From: Ignavibacteria bacterium
Lineage (GTDB): Bacteria; Bacteroidota; Ignavibacteria; Kapaibacteriales; Kapaibacteriaceae
Length of the DNA stretch: 64,000 bases
NCBI GenBank assembly: GCA_016191145.1
Contig: JACPPD010000009.1
Span: 1-64,000, forward strand
Reading direction: 5' to 3'
Positions within the stretch are counted from its first letter, which is position 1, and each line of letters opens with the position of its first letter. This document shows, one piece after another, positions 10,243-20,446 of the stretch. The translations under genes were made by a program, and so were the position numbers. The notes below the pieces were generated by a model, which searched no databases, was not told the DNA's origin, and worked only from the letters and a program-made list of their open reading frames with translations.

Positions 10243-11541
10243 ATGACGCTAGACTCGTTACTTAGCCACACCAGCGAAATTGTTCGCATAATGCGCAAGG
10301 CTGCTCAGCCGGCAGATGTTGTTATGTCGGAATACCTGCGTGCAAAAAAATACATCGGCGCTTCGGACAGACGTTTTATCAGCAGTCTTGCATTCCATAA
10401 TCTGCGGATATTGTCGATTGCGGAGGCGTGGGAGAAAAAAAATAATTGTGCAGATGTTGTGAGAGCCGCTTATGAAGTTTCAAATACTGCGATCCCAGAG
10501 CCGCTGAATTCAACCGAATCGCATTTCTCAGAGCGTCGTGATATACGTGCCTCCTCACTCTCCGAGCCACGTGATGTACGTGCCAACCCACTCCCCGAGC
10601 CCCTTTCCATAGGGAGCGCGTCGTTAGGATTTGAAGAATGGTTACAGGAGCTGCCGGTTGAGGTGCAGGTTTGTACACAGCGATGGTTATTGGAAGAGAC
10701 TCGCAGACGATGGCAGGATGATGCGGAGAAGGTTTGGCAGGCAATGATGCAAGCAGCACCTGTGTGCTTGCGCGTTAATGCACGCAGAGCAACACGCGAT
10801 GCAGTTATTGCACAACTGCGCTTAGAAGATATCGAATGCGAACCCGGATTACATGCCCCTTATGCAATCATTCTTAAGCGTCGTTCAAACATCGTCCAGC
10901 ATGAACTCTACAAGAAAGGTGTGGTCGAAATTCAGGATGAGGGAAGCCAGCTTGTCTCGTTAGCATGCAACGTCGAGACCGGCATGCATGTTCTCGACGC
11001 ATGTGCGGGCGCAGGGGGCAAGACACTGCATTTAGCAGACATCATGAAGGGAGAGGGCTCAATTGTTGCACGCGATATAGAGTGGATGCGTCTCAAAGAA
11101 ATTTATCATCGTGCCCGCAGGGCGGGAATACAGAACATCAAGATTGAGACAACGTCTCGTCAGCCTATCCGCACCAATGCGCAAGGATTAAATGCAAAAC
11201 GCGACGAAATGTTCGACGTAGTGCTTGTAGATGCTCCGTGCAGCGGAATGGGCACAGTGCGCCGCATGCCCATGCCCAAATGGCGTTTAACTCCATCGCA
11301 ACTGCAAAAACTTATAAAGAATCAGATAAATATTCTTAGTGATAATGCAGAGTACGTCAGGGAAGGGGGCTCCCTAGTATATGCCACATGCAGCATTCTC
11401 CCAGCGGAGAACGAAGATGTTGTGCAGCAATTTCTTACAGTGTATCCATCTTTTACCGTAGAATATCAGCAGCAATTCGATCCATATCATCACGGTACAG
11501 ACGGGCTCTATGTATGCAGAATGCGACGTTTTGCAAGATGA
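10243..11541 (+). CDS. RsmB/NOL1/NOP2-type RNA cytosine-C5 methyltransferase
   Basis: VLDACAGAGGKTLHLA, VLVDAPCSGMGTVRRMPMPKWR, VYATCSILPAENE. Confidence 0.88.
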   Translation: MTLDSLLSHTSEIVRIMRKAAQPADVVMSEYLRAKKYIGASDRRFISSLAFHNLRILSIAEAWEKKNNCADVVRAAYEVSNTAIPEPLNSTESHFSERRDIRASSLSEPRDVRANPLPEPLSIGSASLGFEEWLQELPVEVQVCTQRWLLEETRRRWQDDAEKVWQAMMQAAPVCLRVNARRATRDAVIAQLRLEDIECEPGLHAPYAIILKRRSNIVQHELYKKGVVEIQDEGSQLVSLACNVETGMHVLDACAGAGGKTLHLADIMKGEGSIVARDIEWMRLKEIYHRARRAGIQNIKIETTSRQPIRTNAQGLNAKRDEMFDVVLVDAPCSGMGTVRRMPMPKWRLTPSQLQKLIKNQINILSDNAEYVREGGSLVYATCSILPAENEDVVQQFLTVYPSFTVEYQQQFDPYHHGTDGLYVCRMRRFAR

Positions 11542-11602
11542 GGCAAAGCAAAGATCACCGCGTTTCGTCCAACAATTTTTTAATTCCCTAAATTTGAAGC
11601 TC

Positions 11603-11676
11603 GGTCCCGTAGTTCAGCTGGATAGAACGTCAGCCTCCGAAGCTGAAAGTCAGCGGTTCGAATCCGCTCGGGACTA
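11603..11676 (+). tRNA. tRNA-Arg (anticodon CCG)
   Basis: Cloverleaf by eye: acceptor GGTCCCG/CGGGACT, D stem GTTC/GAAC, anticodon stem TCAGC-CTCCGAA-GCTGA, T arm AGCGG-TTCGAAT-CCGCT, discriminator A; no encoded CCA. Confidence 0.93.
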
Positions 11677-11867
11677 CAGGTAGTGATACTTCGGCTTTCC
11701 TCATATAGCTCTCGAATGGAGGCTGTTTTTGCAGATTCACCAGGTTCAATTGTACCTCCCGGAACCTGGATTCCAGCAACAAGAAAATCAGTGTGCAGAT
11801 TAACCAATAGGTGTCCGTTGTTTACAATATAGACCAGTACCTTGGCTTTCTTAATTGTAGATGTCAT
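11677..11867 (-). pseudogene. truncated Nudix hydrolase fragment abutting the tRNA 3' end
   Basis: Nudix box GGTIEPGESAKTASIRELYEES; reading frame then runs antisense through the tRNA. Confidence 0.75.
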
Positions 11868-12251
11868 TTAAATGGTGCCTCTACCAATTCCATTGTCAGC
11901 TAGCACAGTCCGTTAAATGTTGCCTTTCGTCTTTTTTAATTCAACCTTCGACATGAAATATAATGATGAATTCCTTCTCGTTCTGTTATCGAATTGATAC
12001 CCACATTTGTAAACGATAAATCGTGCATTATGTCATGGCCAGGAACGGATACAACCTTAAATGAACACCCTGTGCCGGAAATACATTACCATTTTTAGTC
12101 GCCTTTTTTGCCGTAAATGATGACCATCCATTTGCATTGTCGTCCATGGATACCGATTCACTACTAATTAATCGACGACAAGATCAAATATTCCTCGCAG
12201 AATGGATTGACTGAAAGCTTTGTTGGAACATTTCCAGTAGAGGTTCTCAAT

Positions 12252-12513
12252 AGCGCTTTGCAACTCACTCCGCCCCCACAACCCCCTCTCCTCACGGAGA
12301 GGGGGTTGTGGGGTGAGTTCCTGTTCACGAAGCCCCCTCTCCGTGAGGAGAGGGGGTTGGGGGTGAGGTCCTATACGAACAACGTCACTGGAACCATTCT
12401 TGATGTAAGTTTCTTCTCTCATGCTATGCAGCGAGTCGCCTTCTCACTCTCAATTTGAAGCGTAATTTTCACCGCTGATTGTGTCCAAGAAGGTATTGGC
12501 TGAGAGGGCTAAT
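12252..12513. repeat. ~260-bp direct repeat, copy 1 (contains two GC-rich hairpins)
   Basis: Near-identical to 17531-17790, e.g. CGAACAACGTCACTGGAACCATTCTYGATGTAAGTTTCTTCTCTCATGCTATGCAGCGAGTCGCCTTCTCACTCTCAATTTGAAGCGTAATTTTC. Confidence 0.92.
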
Positions 12514-12519
12514 TTTCCC

Positions 12520-15500
12520 CTACTCAACCAAAACAGGGTAATCAATATATTTATCACCTCTCATCGCCCTCAGGAAATAAAGACCTCTGTCTAGTGATCT
12601 TGGTAATTCGGAGACGGGCCAAGTACTGAATGACTTGAAGGAAAGACAGATTCTGCCCGTTATGTCAAAAACCAGGACCTCATATTCTTGTTCTAACCGA
12701 ACGTTTCGTAACTCCAAACCGCATCCGGTAAGCCGCAACTCACCTTCAACAAGTCGAAACGAGTTGCAATTGAGACTTGGATTTGTTACTTCTCCTGTTA
12801 AAACCATTGATCGTACGGCTGAAAGGTACGTTTGCCATAGTATATCGTTTGAACCAACGGCATTCAAAACCATCTCAATTGGAGTTCCATTCTGTCCGTT
12901 GGATATTATCGAACCGTCATCAATCTCTAAAGGAATCGCTGCTGGCCAGAGAGAATTGATGTGAATGGTTATTGGAAATGTAATCTCCTCGCCAGCATTG
13001 AGCGTGACCGTTGATTTAACAGTATTACCAGCCGGTGCAATTGCTGAACCAAACGTCAGACTTACATCTGTGCCTGGCAATACTTCAATCATAGCCGTAT
13101 CGTTCGCTGCACACCCAAACTCTGTTTCAACTTCAGCAATGTATTTCGTTGAAATCACTGCATCAAAGTTGAAAGTCGGATCATTTCCAACGATGTTTCC
13201 GACAGAATCGTACCACGTAATTTTTTTAAAATTGCCAATTGCGTGCAAACTCACTGGACCCTGGCAACCTGTGTAATCGTTGATGCTGACTGTCGGTTTG
13301 GACACGTGAACAATAACGTTGCCTGTATCGGCACAGCCAAGCGAAGATTGAGAAACAACAACAATAGTCGTGTCTGATCTGGGCATGTACTCCACACCGC
13401 CAACTACGATGTTCGCACCAAAACATATCGTTGTATCCACATCGTCTTGCTGTTGGGGACGCTCAACGTTAACAGTCGTACCTGCTGAATTCTCGCAGCC
13501 AGCGTTGGTTCTAACAACAACTCGATACGTGGTTCCTGCCAGGGGGCTAACCGAAACTTGATTGGTGCGGCCAATTGTATCTCCTACGCTGGCAATCCAT
13601 ACAACGCTGAATTGCGATTCGGCAACAACATCGACTTTCAATATCGCCGTACTGCCATAACAAATAGTCGTATCACCACTGGTTTTAAGTGATGGCAGGG
13701 TTGAAACATACACCGTCACCGTTGCGGTGTCTACGCAGTCGTCTGAGCGTACCTCAGCATGATATATCGTCGTCCGGATAGGTCTGGCAACAACAATTCC
13801 GCTGTCCGTCCTCGAAAGACCAAGTGCTGGCCACCATGTAAACACCTTGCCACCCGTAGCCTGCAGCACAGTTGAATCACCTTCACAGATACTCACATCT
13901 TGGGAAGCTCTTGCAGTGAGCTCACTTTGTGTTACAATGACTGTGTCCCACGCAACGCAGCCATTTGCATCAGTGCCCTCAACCATGTACACTGTCCTTG
14001 GAGCGATCGGCGTTACCACCGTTGATCCTGAATTTGGATTTCGTAATCCGGTCGACGGTTTCCATCGATATGTTTTGGCTCCACTTACGGTGAGAAGACC
14101 CTGCTGACCAGGACAAACTGAAACATCAGGACCTGCATTAAGCTGAGGTGGATCGAATACAAAACTCTTGCGTTCAATTGTGTCGATCCCTATTGAATTC
14201 TGAACGATCAAACGCACACGATGCTCACCCGGAGTAGAATAGACGACGCATGGTGGGTTCTTTCCTATAAATGTCGAAGGCACGCCCCCTTCAAACTCCC
14301 ATTTCCATTGATTCACATTTGCGTATGAGATGTCAGTGATACGAGAACAATCACCAAAACACACAGAGTCCGTATTGAAGTCCACTCTTGCCCAAAGGCA
14401 AGATGTGGAATCAGATCGGAGTGTTATCTGATTAATCAAATCTGGCATCCCACCGAATCCAGGTCGCCAGGAGTAAGGCCAACCACCATCAAACAACCAT
14501 TGTTTGGTCAGCGTATCGACCTGTATTCCCCTTTCATCTGGATGGTCGACCCTAAACATTTGATACGACATCGAAAAGTAAAGTTTACAGTCAGGTGATA
14601 GCGTATGTGGTACGTACCCGTGTGGATTATACCAAGGCAAATTGCCGAGTGAAAGAGTGGCAATGGGAATCAAAGTATCCGCCTGTATGTTCAAGTCAAA
14701 CTGATGAATCACGCTTTCTGAATCTGACTGGTTTGCAATTCGATAACCGGGTACCCACACATACCGTCCTGAAGCACTGAATGCCGGATTGTTAACCATA
14801 TTTAGCTGAGACAATGTCTTGTATGAGCTAAATGTTCCGGTGTTTGGATCGAAAGCTAGTATCTGTCTTCCAATCGAAGCCAATCTGCCGTCGACGCTGA
14901 ATTCCATTTTCCCTTTGACATTGGCTTGGCAGATCACTTCCGACCGTAATGGTTGAGACAAAATGCTGTTTTCAAATTTGTATGCATACAACACCACTGA
15001 ACTTGAAGTGTAACCTGCCCCCTTAAGAAAAGGAAAGACAATCCAAATTGTATTCAACATGGGGAACGAAGCGATCCCTACCATTTCCGTCTGGTGTTCT
15101 ATACTCGTGTCAATACGTTGTAATTCTTTGAACGCAGAATCAATGAGCGAAACTTCTCTTTGGTCAATATCAACCTCAGACAACGAGTAGTTTTGATATC
15201 CTCCAAGAGTATTTGATTCTGATTTATTAACAGGGGTAATGAAATACAGAAGGCGTGGATTCGACAAACTCGGCACAAGACCAATCTGACTTGTTGACGA
15301 CGTGAACAATTCATTGTTTCTGAACGGTTCCGCTCGTCGTAACGACCCTTTCCAAAAGATTGTATCGATTCTGATATTTCCGTTGGCATCCTTGTAATCT
15401 GCAACGCTTCGCACACCGATTGCATCAACGATGAGTCCACTCGCTTCAAAGGGTCCGATCCACTGGCACGATAGTCCTTCTCTATACGCCAGGAGTGGAT

Positions 15501-15666
15501 TTTCCCCACTCAGGCTATAATTCTGTTTCCCCATGGAATTAAATTTTAGCAGACTTCCGTCGCGATAAACCCACCACTGATTCCAACCTGGGTTTTGTGC
15601 ACACACGCTACCTATTACCATAAAAATGGCAAGTGTAAGTACCTGACATTGGGTGCCGATTGACAT
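12520..15666 (-). CDS. large secreted protein with PKD-like domain and T9SS-type C-terminal sorting domain
   Basis: Signal peptide; WKWEFEGGVPSTFIGKNPPCVVYSTPGEHRVRLIVQNSIGIDT PKD segment; C-terminus YEVLVFDITGRICLSF…LDRGLYFLRAMRGDKYIDYPVLVE. Confidence 0.85.
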   Translation of the reverse strand: MSIGTQCQVLTLAIFMVIGSVCAQNPGWNQWWVYRDGSLLKFNSMGKQNYSLSGENPLLAYREGLSCQWIGPFEASGLIVDAIGVRSVADYKDANGNIRIDTIFWKGSLRRAEPFRNNELFTSSTSQIGLVPSLSNPRLLYFITPVNKSESNTLGGYQNYSLSEVDIDQREVSLIDSAFKELQRIDTSIEHQTEMVGIASFPMLNTIWIVFPFLKGAGYTSSSVVLYAYKFENSILSQPLRSEVICQANVKGKMEFSVDGRLASIGRQILAFDPNTGTFSSYKTLSQLNMVNNPAFSASGRYVWVPGYRIANQSDSESVIHQFDLNIQADTLIPIATLSLGNLPWYNPHGYVPHTLSPDCKLYFSMSYQMFRVDHPDERGIQVDTLTKQWLFDGGWPYSWRPGFGGMPDLINQITLRSDSTSCLWARVDFNTDSVCFGDCSRITDISYANVNQWKWEFEGGVPSTFIGKNPPCVVYSTPGEHRVRLIVQNSIGIDTIERKSFVFDPPQLNAGPDVSVCPGQQGLLTVSGAKTYRWKPSTGLRNPNSGSTVVTPIAPRTVYMVEGTDANGCVAWDTVIVTQSELTARASQDVSICEGDSTVLQATGGKVFTWWPALGLSRTDSGIVVARPIRTTIYHAEVRSDDCVDTATVTVYVSTLPSLKTSGDTTICYGSTAILKVDVVAESQFSVVWIASVGDTIGRTNQVSVSPLAGTTYRVVVRTNAGCENSAGTTVNVERPQQQDDVDTTICFGANIVVGGVEYMPRSDTTIVVVSQSSLGCADTGNVIVHVSKPTVSINDYTGCQGPVSLHAIGNFKKITWYDSVGNIVGNDPTFNFDAVISTKYIAEVETEFGCAANDTAMIEVLPGTDVSLTFGSAIAPAGNTVKSTVTLNAGEEITFPITIHINSLWPAAIPLEIDDGSIISNGQNGTPIEMVLNAVGSNDILWQTYLSAVRSMVLTGEVTNPSLNCNSFRLVEGELRLTGCGLELRNVRLEQEYEVLVFDITGRICLSFKSFSTWPVSELPRSLDRGLYFLRAMRGDKYIDYPVLVE

Positions 15667-15873
15667 ACGTATCCAATGCTAAAACAAACGCGCCCGATGG
15701 TAATTACAGCACAAACACGATTTGTCGGTCATGGTTTCCAAATGAATCTATAAATGCCGTCGATGCATGGCATCAAGACATTGTTGGTGTTGAACTGCTT
15801 CAGATCAAGTAGGACGTCCACGAGTAAAAACTAAGCAATAGATTGATGCTGAATCGCAACCAAAGGAGCAGCG

Positions 15874-16227
15874 ATGTCAGCAGAAAAACGTCGGAAGAAT
15901 TTCACACCAGAGGAGAAGGTGAAAATTCTTCGAGAGCACTTAGAACGCAAGATTCCGGTTTCTGAGATTTGCCAGTCGGATGGTATAGACCCAAGCCAGC
16001 TGAGTCAGTGGAAGAAGGCCTTCTTCGAAGGAGGTGCTCAGGCATTTGCCTCACGTGGTCGTCCTCGGCGCGAAGCGACGGATTCCAGCGAGCGCGTACA
16101 GAAACTTGAGCAGGAGCTTAAGCGCATGCAGCTCGTTGTCTCCGAGATTGCAGCAGAAAATATTGAGCTAAAAAAAGGACTGGCAAATCATGAATGGCTT
16201 GCATTCACCCGAAGAAGTGCGCCGTGA
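15874..16227 (+). mobile_element. IS3-family transposase OrfA
   Basis: KRRKNFTPEEKVKILREHLERKIPVSEICQSDGIDPSQLSQWKKAFFEGG, HTH followed by coiled coil. Confidence 0.9.
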
Positions 16228-16794
16228 CGACCGCAGTGTGTGCACACGCATTGGCACACGGACATCAGTTATCTCTGGGAGTTCGGCTATCGTGCATACC
16301 TGGTTGCCGTTGTTGATGGATTCAGTCGAGCTGTCCTTCATCATCAGGTCATGAAAAGCATGACCACCGGTGATGTCGAGCTTGTTCTACAGGTGGCTCG
16401 GGAGAAGTACCCACAGGCACGGCCCCGTGTGATCACTGACAACGGGAGTCAGTTTGTCAGCAGTCAATTCAAGGGGTTCCTTGCCGATTGCGGATTCACT
16501 CATGCCAAAACATCCGTAGGCTATCCGCAATCGAACGGGAAAATGGAACGGCAGTTTCGTACGACGAAGGAAGGACTTCGTCAGCGTTCAATCATTGACT
16601 TCGACGACCTGGTCGATCATGTCTCCGATGTCATTACGTTTTACAACACCCTACGATACCACTCAGCACTTCGGTACGTCACTCCTCAAGACGTGCTTGA
16701 AGGTCGAGCTGACATGATTCACACAGCCAGGAGCTTGAAACTCGACGATGCACGCGAACGACGCAAACTTGTAAATTCACTTATATTCAACTGA
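16191..16794 (+). pseudogene. IS3-family OrfB (rve integrase core) with N-terminal region deleted
   Basis: WHTDISYLWEFGYRAYLVAVVDGFSRAVLHH…VITDNGSQF…GYPQSNGKMERQFRTTKEG; HTH_21-type N-terminus absent between MNGLHSPEEVRR and WHTD. Confidence 0.85.
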
Positions 16795-16861
16795 GGAGGC
16801 ATCAACTGGTGCTTAATTATTCTGCTTGTAGGTCCTAGTTCAGCTGAAGCGGTACAGGATA

Positions 16862-17146
16862 ATGAAACATGAATTTACTATTCATACGTTACAGGAAGTA
16901 GTTACCGAGGGTGTATGTTCAAGAGTAAGACCCATAGTAATGACAGCATTAATGGCGGCTTTCGGGTTGTTGCATGCAGCTTTATCAAATGGTATAGGTT
17001 CTGAAACATCTAAGCCGCTGGCAATAATTGTAATAGGCGGTTTAATTACTGCAACGGTATTAACGCTGCTTGTGTTTCCTCAATTTTTTATGTTTCATAC
17101 AGAAATGCAGAGACAATATAGGATGTTTTTTGGTGAACTGACGTAG
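16862..17146 (+). pseudogene. C-terminal remnant of a CzcA/CusA-type heavy-metal RND efflux pump
   Basis: RPIVMTALMAAFGLLHAALSNGIGSETSKPLAIIVIGGLITATVLTLLVFPQFF resembles the terminal TM region of CzcA/CusA. Confidence 0.75.
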
Positions 17147-17530
17147 TGATATTGTAAGATACTTTAGAATGTTATGAGGTTGGTGGTAACCACGTCCTGG
17201 TAACAATACGTAAATACGTAACCAGTGTTTACAATTTTACCACCCCAGTAAGTACATCTGTTATTCAACATTATGATGATATAATATCGCGTCACAAATA
17301 CGATATCGGCACGATGACACAGTTGCAAAAAATAAATTAATTTTAATGCGTGGCTGTGTCATGAACCTTTAGAGCACAAACTGTATGTTACTCATCATCT
17401 ATATTACGGCTCCGATACACGATCTTTAATTAGAGACTCACAGCTTCGACAAATTTTCTCATACCGTATCGGTAGGGTAGATGTGCTGGGGTGGTTGTGT
17501 ATCTTTTTTGTCTTATCGATAGATAGAGCC

Positions 17531-17790
17531 TTGCAACTCACTCCGCCCCTACTAAGCCCGCTCTCCGTGAGGAGAGGGGGCTGTGGGGGGGGGGTGAGTT
17601 CCTGTACGCGAAGCCCCCTCTCCTAACGCAGATGGGGCTGGGGGTGAGTTCCTATGCGAACAACGTCACTGGAACCATTCTCGATGTAAGTTTCTTCTCT
17701 CATGCTATGCAGCGAGTCGCCTTCTCACTCTCAATTTGAAGCGTAATTTTCGCCGCTGATTGTGTCCAAGAAGTTATTGGCTGAGAGGGT
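17531..17790. repeat. ~260-bp direct repeat, copy 2
   Basis: See copy 1 at 12252-12513; this copy has a G10 run (17585-17594). Confidence 0.92.
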
Positions 17791-18145
17791 TTTATCCGAT
17801 CCGCAGCATGAACACCGTTCCCGTTATTCGATAATAAATTTGTGCTTGCAATAAATTAATAAATTCTGATAGTGTATTGATTTTTTGCTGTTGCCGTTTC
17901 TGCCACACGTACTTCAGACGATTGTGTGCAAAGAGCTTTGTCCGGGGAGATTGTTGGAAGAATATTGCAGGACACAATGAGGCTCTACTGCACTTGAATA
18001 CGCATTCGCCCTCCCGTCTAACCGACAATGACGTAAGAAATGCGAATATTCTGTTACCCATGCTCTCTTAAGTGCTTGCTCTTAACAATCTGAGCGTCGG
18101 GAACCCGTTATCCTGCTGGCTTGTCTGAACAGGCGGGAGAATATT

Positions 18146-20446
18146 ATGCAAATCACAGCTGCAAAGACCAGCCGCGGACGTAGCGGACAAATATCGAGTG
18201 AAAAACCCGCACGCTTTAATCAGCCTGTCCCTGATACCCTCTTTAAACATGTAGTGTTGATAGGGAATTATCCGCCTCGACGTTGCGGTATTGCCACGTT
18301 TACATCTGATGTCCGTGATTCAATTGCACTTGCATCCCCTCATACAAGAGTTGATGTGATTGTTATCGATGATGGAGATTCGTACGATTATGGATCCGAT
18401 GTAATCGGTACAATACGACAGGATTGTCGACAGGACTACGTTGACTTGGCGCGCTTTCTGAATGAAGAGGACGTAGATGTTGTCTGCCTTCAGCACGAAT
18501 TTGGTATTTATGGAGGCGTTGCCGGCGAATACATCCTAGACTTACTCAATACGTTAAAAATACCCGTCGTAACCACGCTGCATACTGTTCTAAAGAGCCC
18601 CCTGCCCGATCAGCAACGTGTGCTTGGCGCCTTGCTGCGTAGATCATCACATGCCGTTGTAATGGCGAATATTGGACGCGACATTCTTGTTAAATACCAC
18701 AACGCAAATGCTGAAAGGATTGTTGTTATACCCCATGGTGCACCCGATAGGCCGCTTGCGCCAACGGTTGATTATAAAAGGAAGCTCGGCTTGGATGGCC
18801 GGGATGTTTTGTTGACGTTTGGCTTGCTTTCTCCCAGCAAGGGTCTAGAATCTGTGATACGTGCTCTGCCTTCGATTTGTAACCGACATCACAACGCTGT
18901 ATATGTGATAGCCGGTGCTACTCATCCGAATCTTGTACGCCGAGAAGGACAAGCATATCGTGAACACTTGCATCAACTTGCAGATGAGCTGGGTATAGCA
19001 TCACATGTAATATTCGTCAATGATTTTCTGAACAAAGATGATTTGCTTGATTATGTCGATGCCGCCGACGTGTATCTTACTCCATACCTGAATGAAGAAC
19101 AGGTGTCCTCTGGAACTCTTGCCTATGCCGTTGCCATGGGCAAGCCTGTGGTGTCCACTCCCTACTGGCATGCAGTTGAACTGCTCGCGGATGATGTTGG
19201 TATAATAGTTGACTTTAATGATAGTTATACAATTGCTCATACAGTTTCGAGCCTTCTTTCGAACAAAGACGAATTGCAAGCATATCGTAAACGAGCTTAT
19301 GAAAGGGGGAGAGAAACGACGTGGCCGCGTATCGGAAGACGGTATGTTAACGTACTCGAAAAGGCTGTTCAAGTACACCGTCAAGCCCAACCAATCATCG
19401 TATCTCACATCAGAGTCCACAAGCCAAATATCAAAGCACTTATTGCAATGACGGATGATGTTGGACTCTATCAACATGCCAACAAGATCGTCCCCGACAG
19501 AGCGCAAGGCTACTGTCTCGACGACAACGCCCGAGCCTTGTTGTTGATGCAAAAATTTCGTTCGCAAGGTTTTAGTCACCCTGCAATCGATGGTCTGGAA
19601 CTGACGTATGCATCATTCGTCAATCACGCATGGAATGGCTCGACACTTCGTTTTAGAAACTTTATGGGATTCGACAGACATTGGCGCGACACGTTGGGTT
19701 CCGATGACTCAAACGGTAGAGCAATCTGGTGCCTTGGTGAAGTTGCAAATAGTATAAATAGTGAGCATCTGAGATCGTGGGCCATTGAAACCGCACACAA
19801 TGCATTGCAAGTGTTCACATCCTCTTCACCCCGTACAACTGCATTCATTGTTCTTGGTGCAAGGGGTCTGATCGCAGCCGACCCAAAGAACCACATATTT
19901 CGGGAGGCATTGGAAAAAAATGCTCGGCGATTGTTTGAATGGTTTCAGTATGAGAAGAGGCTGGCGTGGCCTTGGTGTGAACCATACCTTGCGTACGACA
20001 ATGCCCGTCTGCCACAAGCTTTAATCGAAGCAGGCATACATTTGTCGTACAAGACGATGATTGCAACCGGGCTCGATGCTCTTGAATGGTTGGTTTCTAT
20101 GCAAACGTCGCCGGAAGGTTTATTCTGTCCGGTGGGAACAGAGAGCTTTGGTGCCAAATTCACTACACCCGCTTTGTTCGACCAACAACCTCTGGAAGCG
20201 GCAGCAACGGTTGATGCATGTCTGTCGGCGTTTAACGCAACGCAAGATCCTAAATGGGTTGATGAAATGTATCGTGCATATGCTTGGTTTTTTGGGAGCA
20301 ACATCAGCCATGCATTAATGATAGCCGAAGATTCCGGAGGCTGTTTCGACGGCATTTGTAAAAGTGGAATCAATCATAACCAGGGTGCCGAGTCGATTCT
20401 CTCGTTTCAACTGGCAAACTTATCAATGTCAAGCCTGCATGATTGA
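18146..20446 (+). CDS. GT4-type glycosyltransferase with long C-terminal domain
   Basis: IGNYPPRRCGIATFTSDV, VVCLQHEFGIYGG, GLLSPSKGLESVIRALP, DVYLTPYLNEEQVSSGTLAYAVAMGKPVVSTPYWHAVELL; C-terminal LDDNARALLL…. Confidence 0.88.
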   Translation: MQITAAKTSRGRSGQISSEKPARFNQPVPDTLFKHVVLIGNYPPRRCGIATFTSDVRDSIALASPHTRVDVIVIDDGDSYDYGSDVIGTIRQDCRQDYVDLARFLNEEDVDVVCLQHEFGIYGGVAGEYILDLLNTLKIPVVTTLHTVLKSPLPDQQRVLGALLRRSSHAVVMANIGRDILVKYHNANAERIVVIPHGAPDRPLAPTVDYKRKLGLDGRDVLLTFGLLSPSKGLESVIRALPSICNRHHNAVYVIAGATHPNLVRREGQAYREHLHQLADELGIASHVIFVNDFLNKDDLLDYVDAADVYLTPYLNEEQVSSGTLAYAVAMGKPVVSTPYWHAVELLADDVGIIVDFNDSYTIAHTVSSLLSNKDELQAYRKRAYERGRETTWPRIGRRYVNVLEKAVQVHRQAQPIIVSHIRVHKPNIKALIAMTDDVGLYQHANKIVPDRAQGYCLDDNARALLLMQKFRSQGFSHPAIDGLELTYASFVNHAWNGSTLRFRNFMGFDRHWRDTLGSDDSNGRAIWCLGEVANSINSEHLRSWAIETAHNALQVFTSSSPRTTAFIVLGARGLIAADPKNHIFREALEKNARRLFEWFQYEKRLAWPWCEPYLAYDNARLPQALIEAGIHLSYKTMIATGLDALEWLVSMQTSPEGLFCPVGTESFGAKFTTPALFDQQPLEAAATVDACLSAFNATQDPKWVDEMYRAYAWFFGSNISHALMIAEDSGGCFDGICKSGINHNQGAESILSFQLANLSMSSLHD

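Noticed and set aside
11580-11676. C-terminal 30+ residues of the Nudix ORF (SPERIRTADFQL…)
   Set aside because: This is antisense translation of tRNA-Arg, a common annotation artefact
12168-12458. Small ORFs on both strands (84 aa and 83 aa) in repeat copy 1
   Set aside because: Translations simply follow the GC-rich palindromes (PPLREERGL…); no evidence of coding
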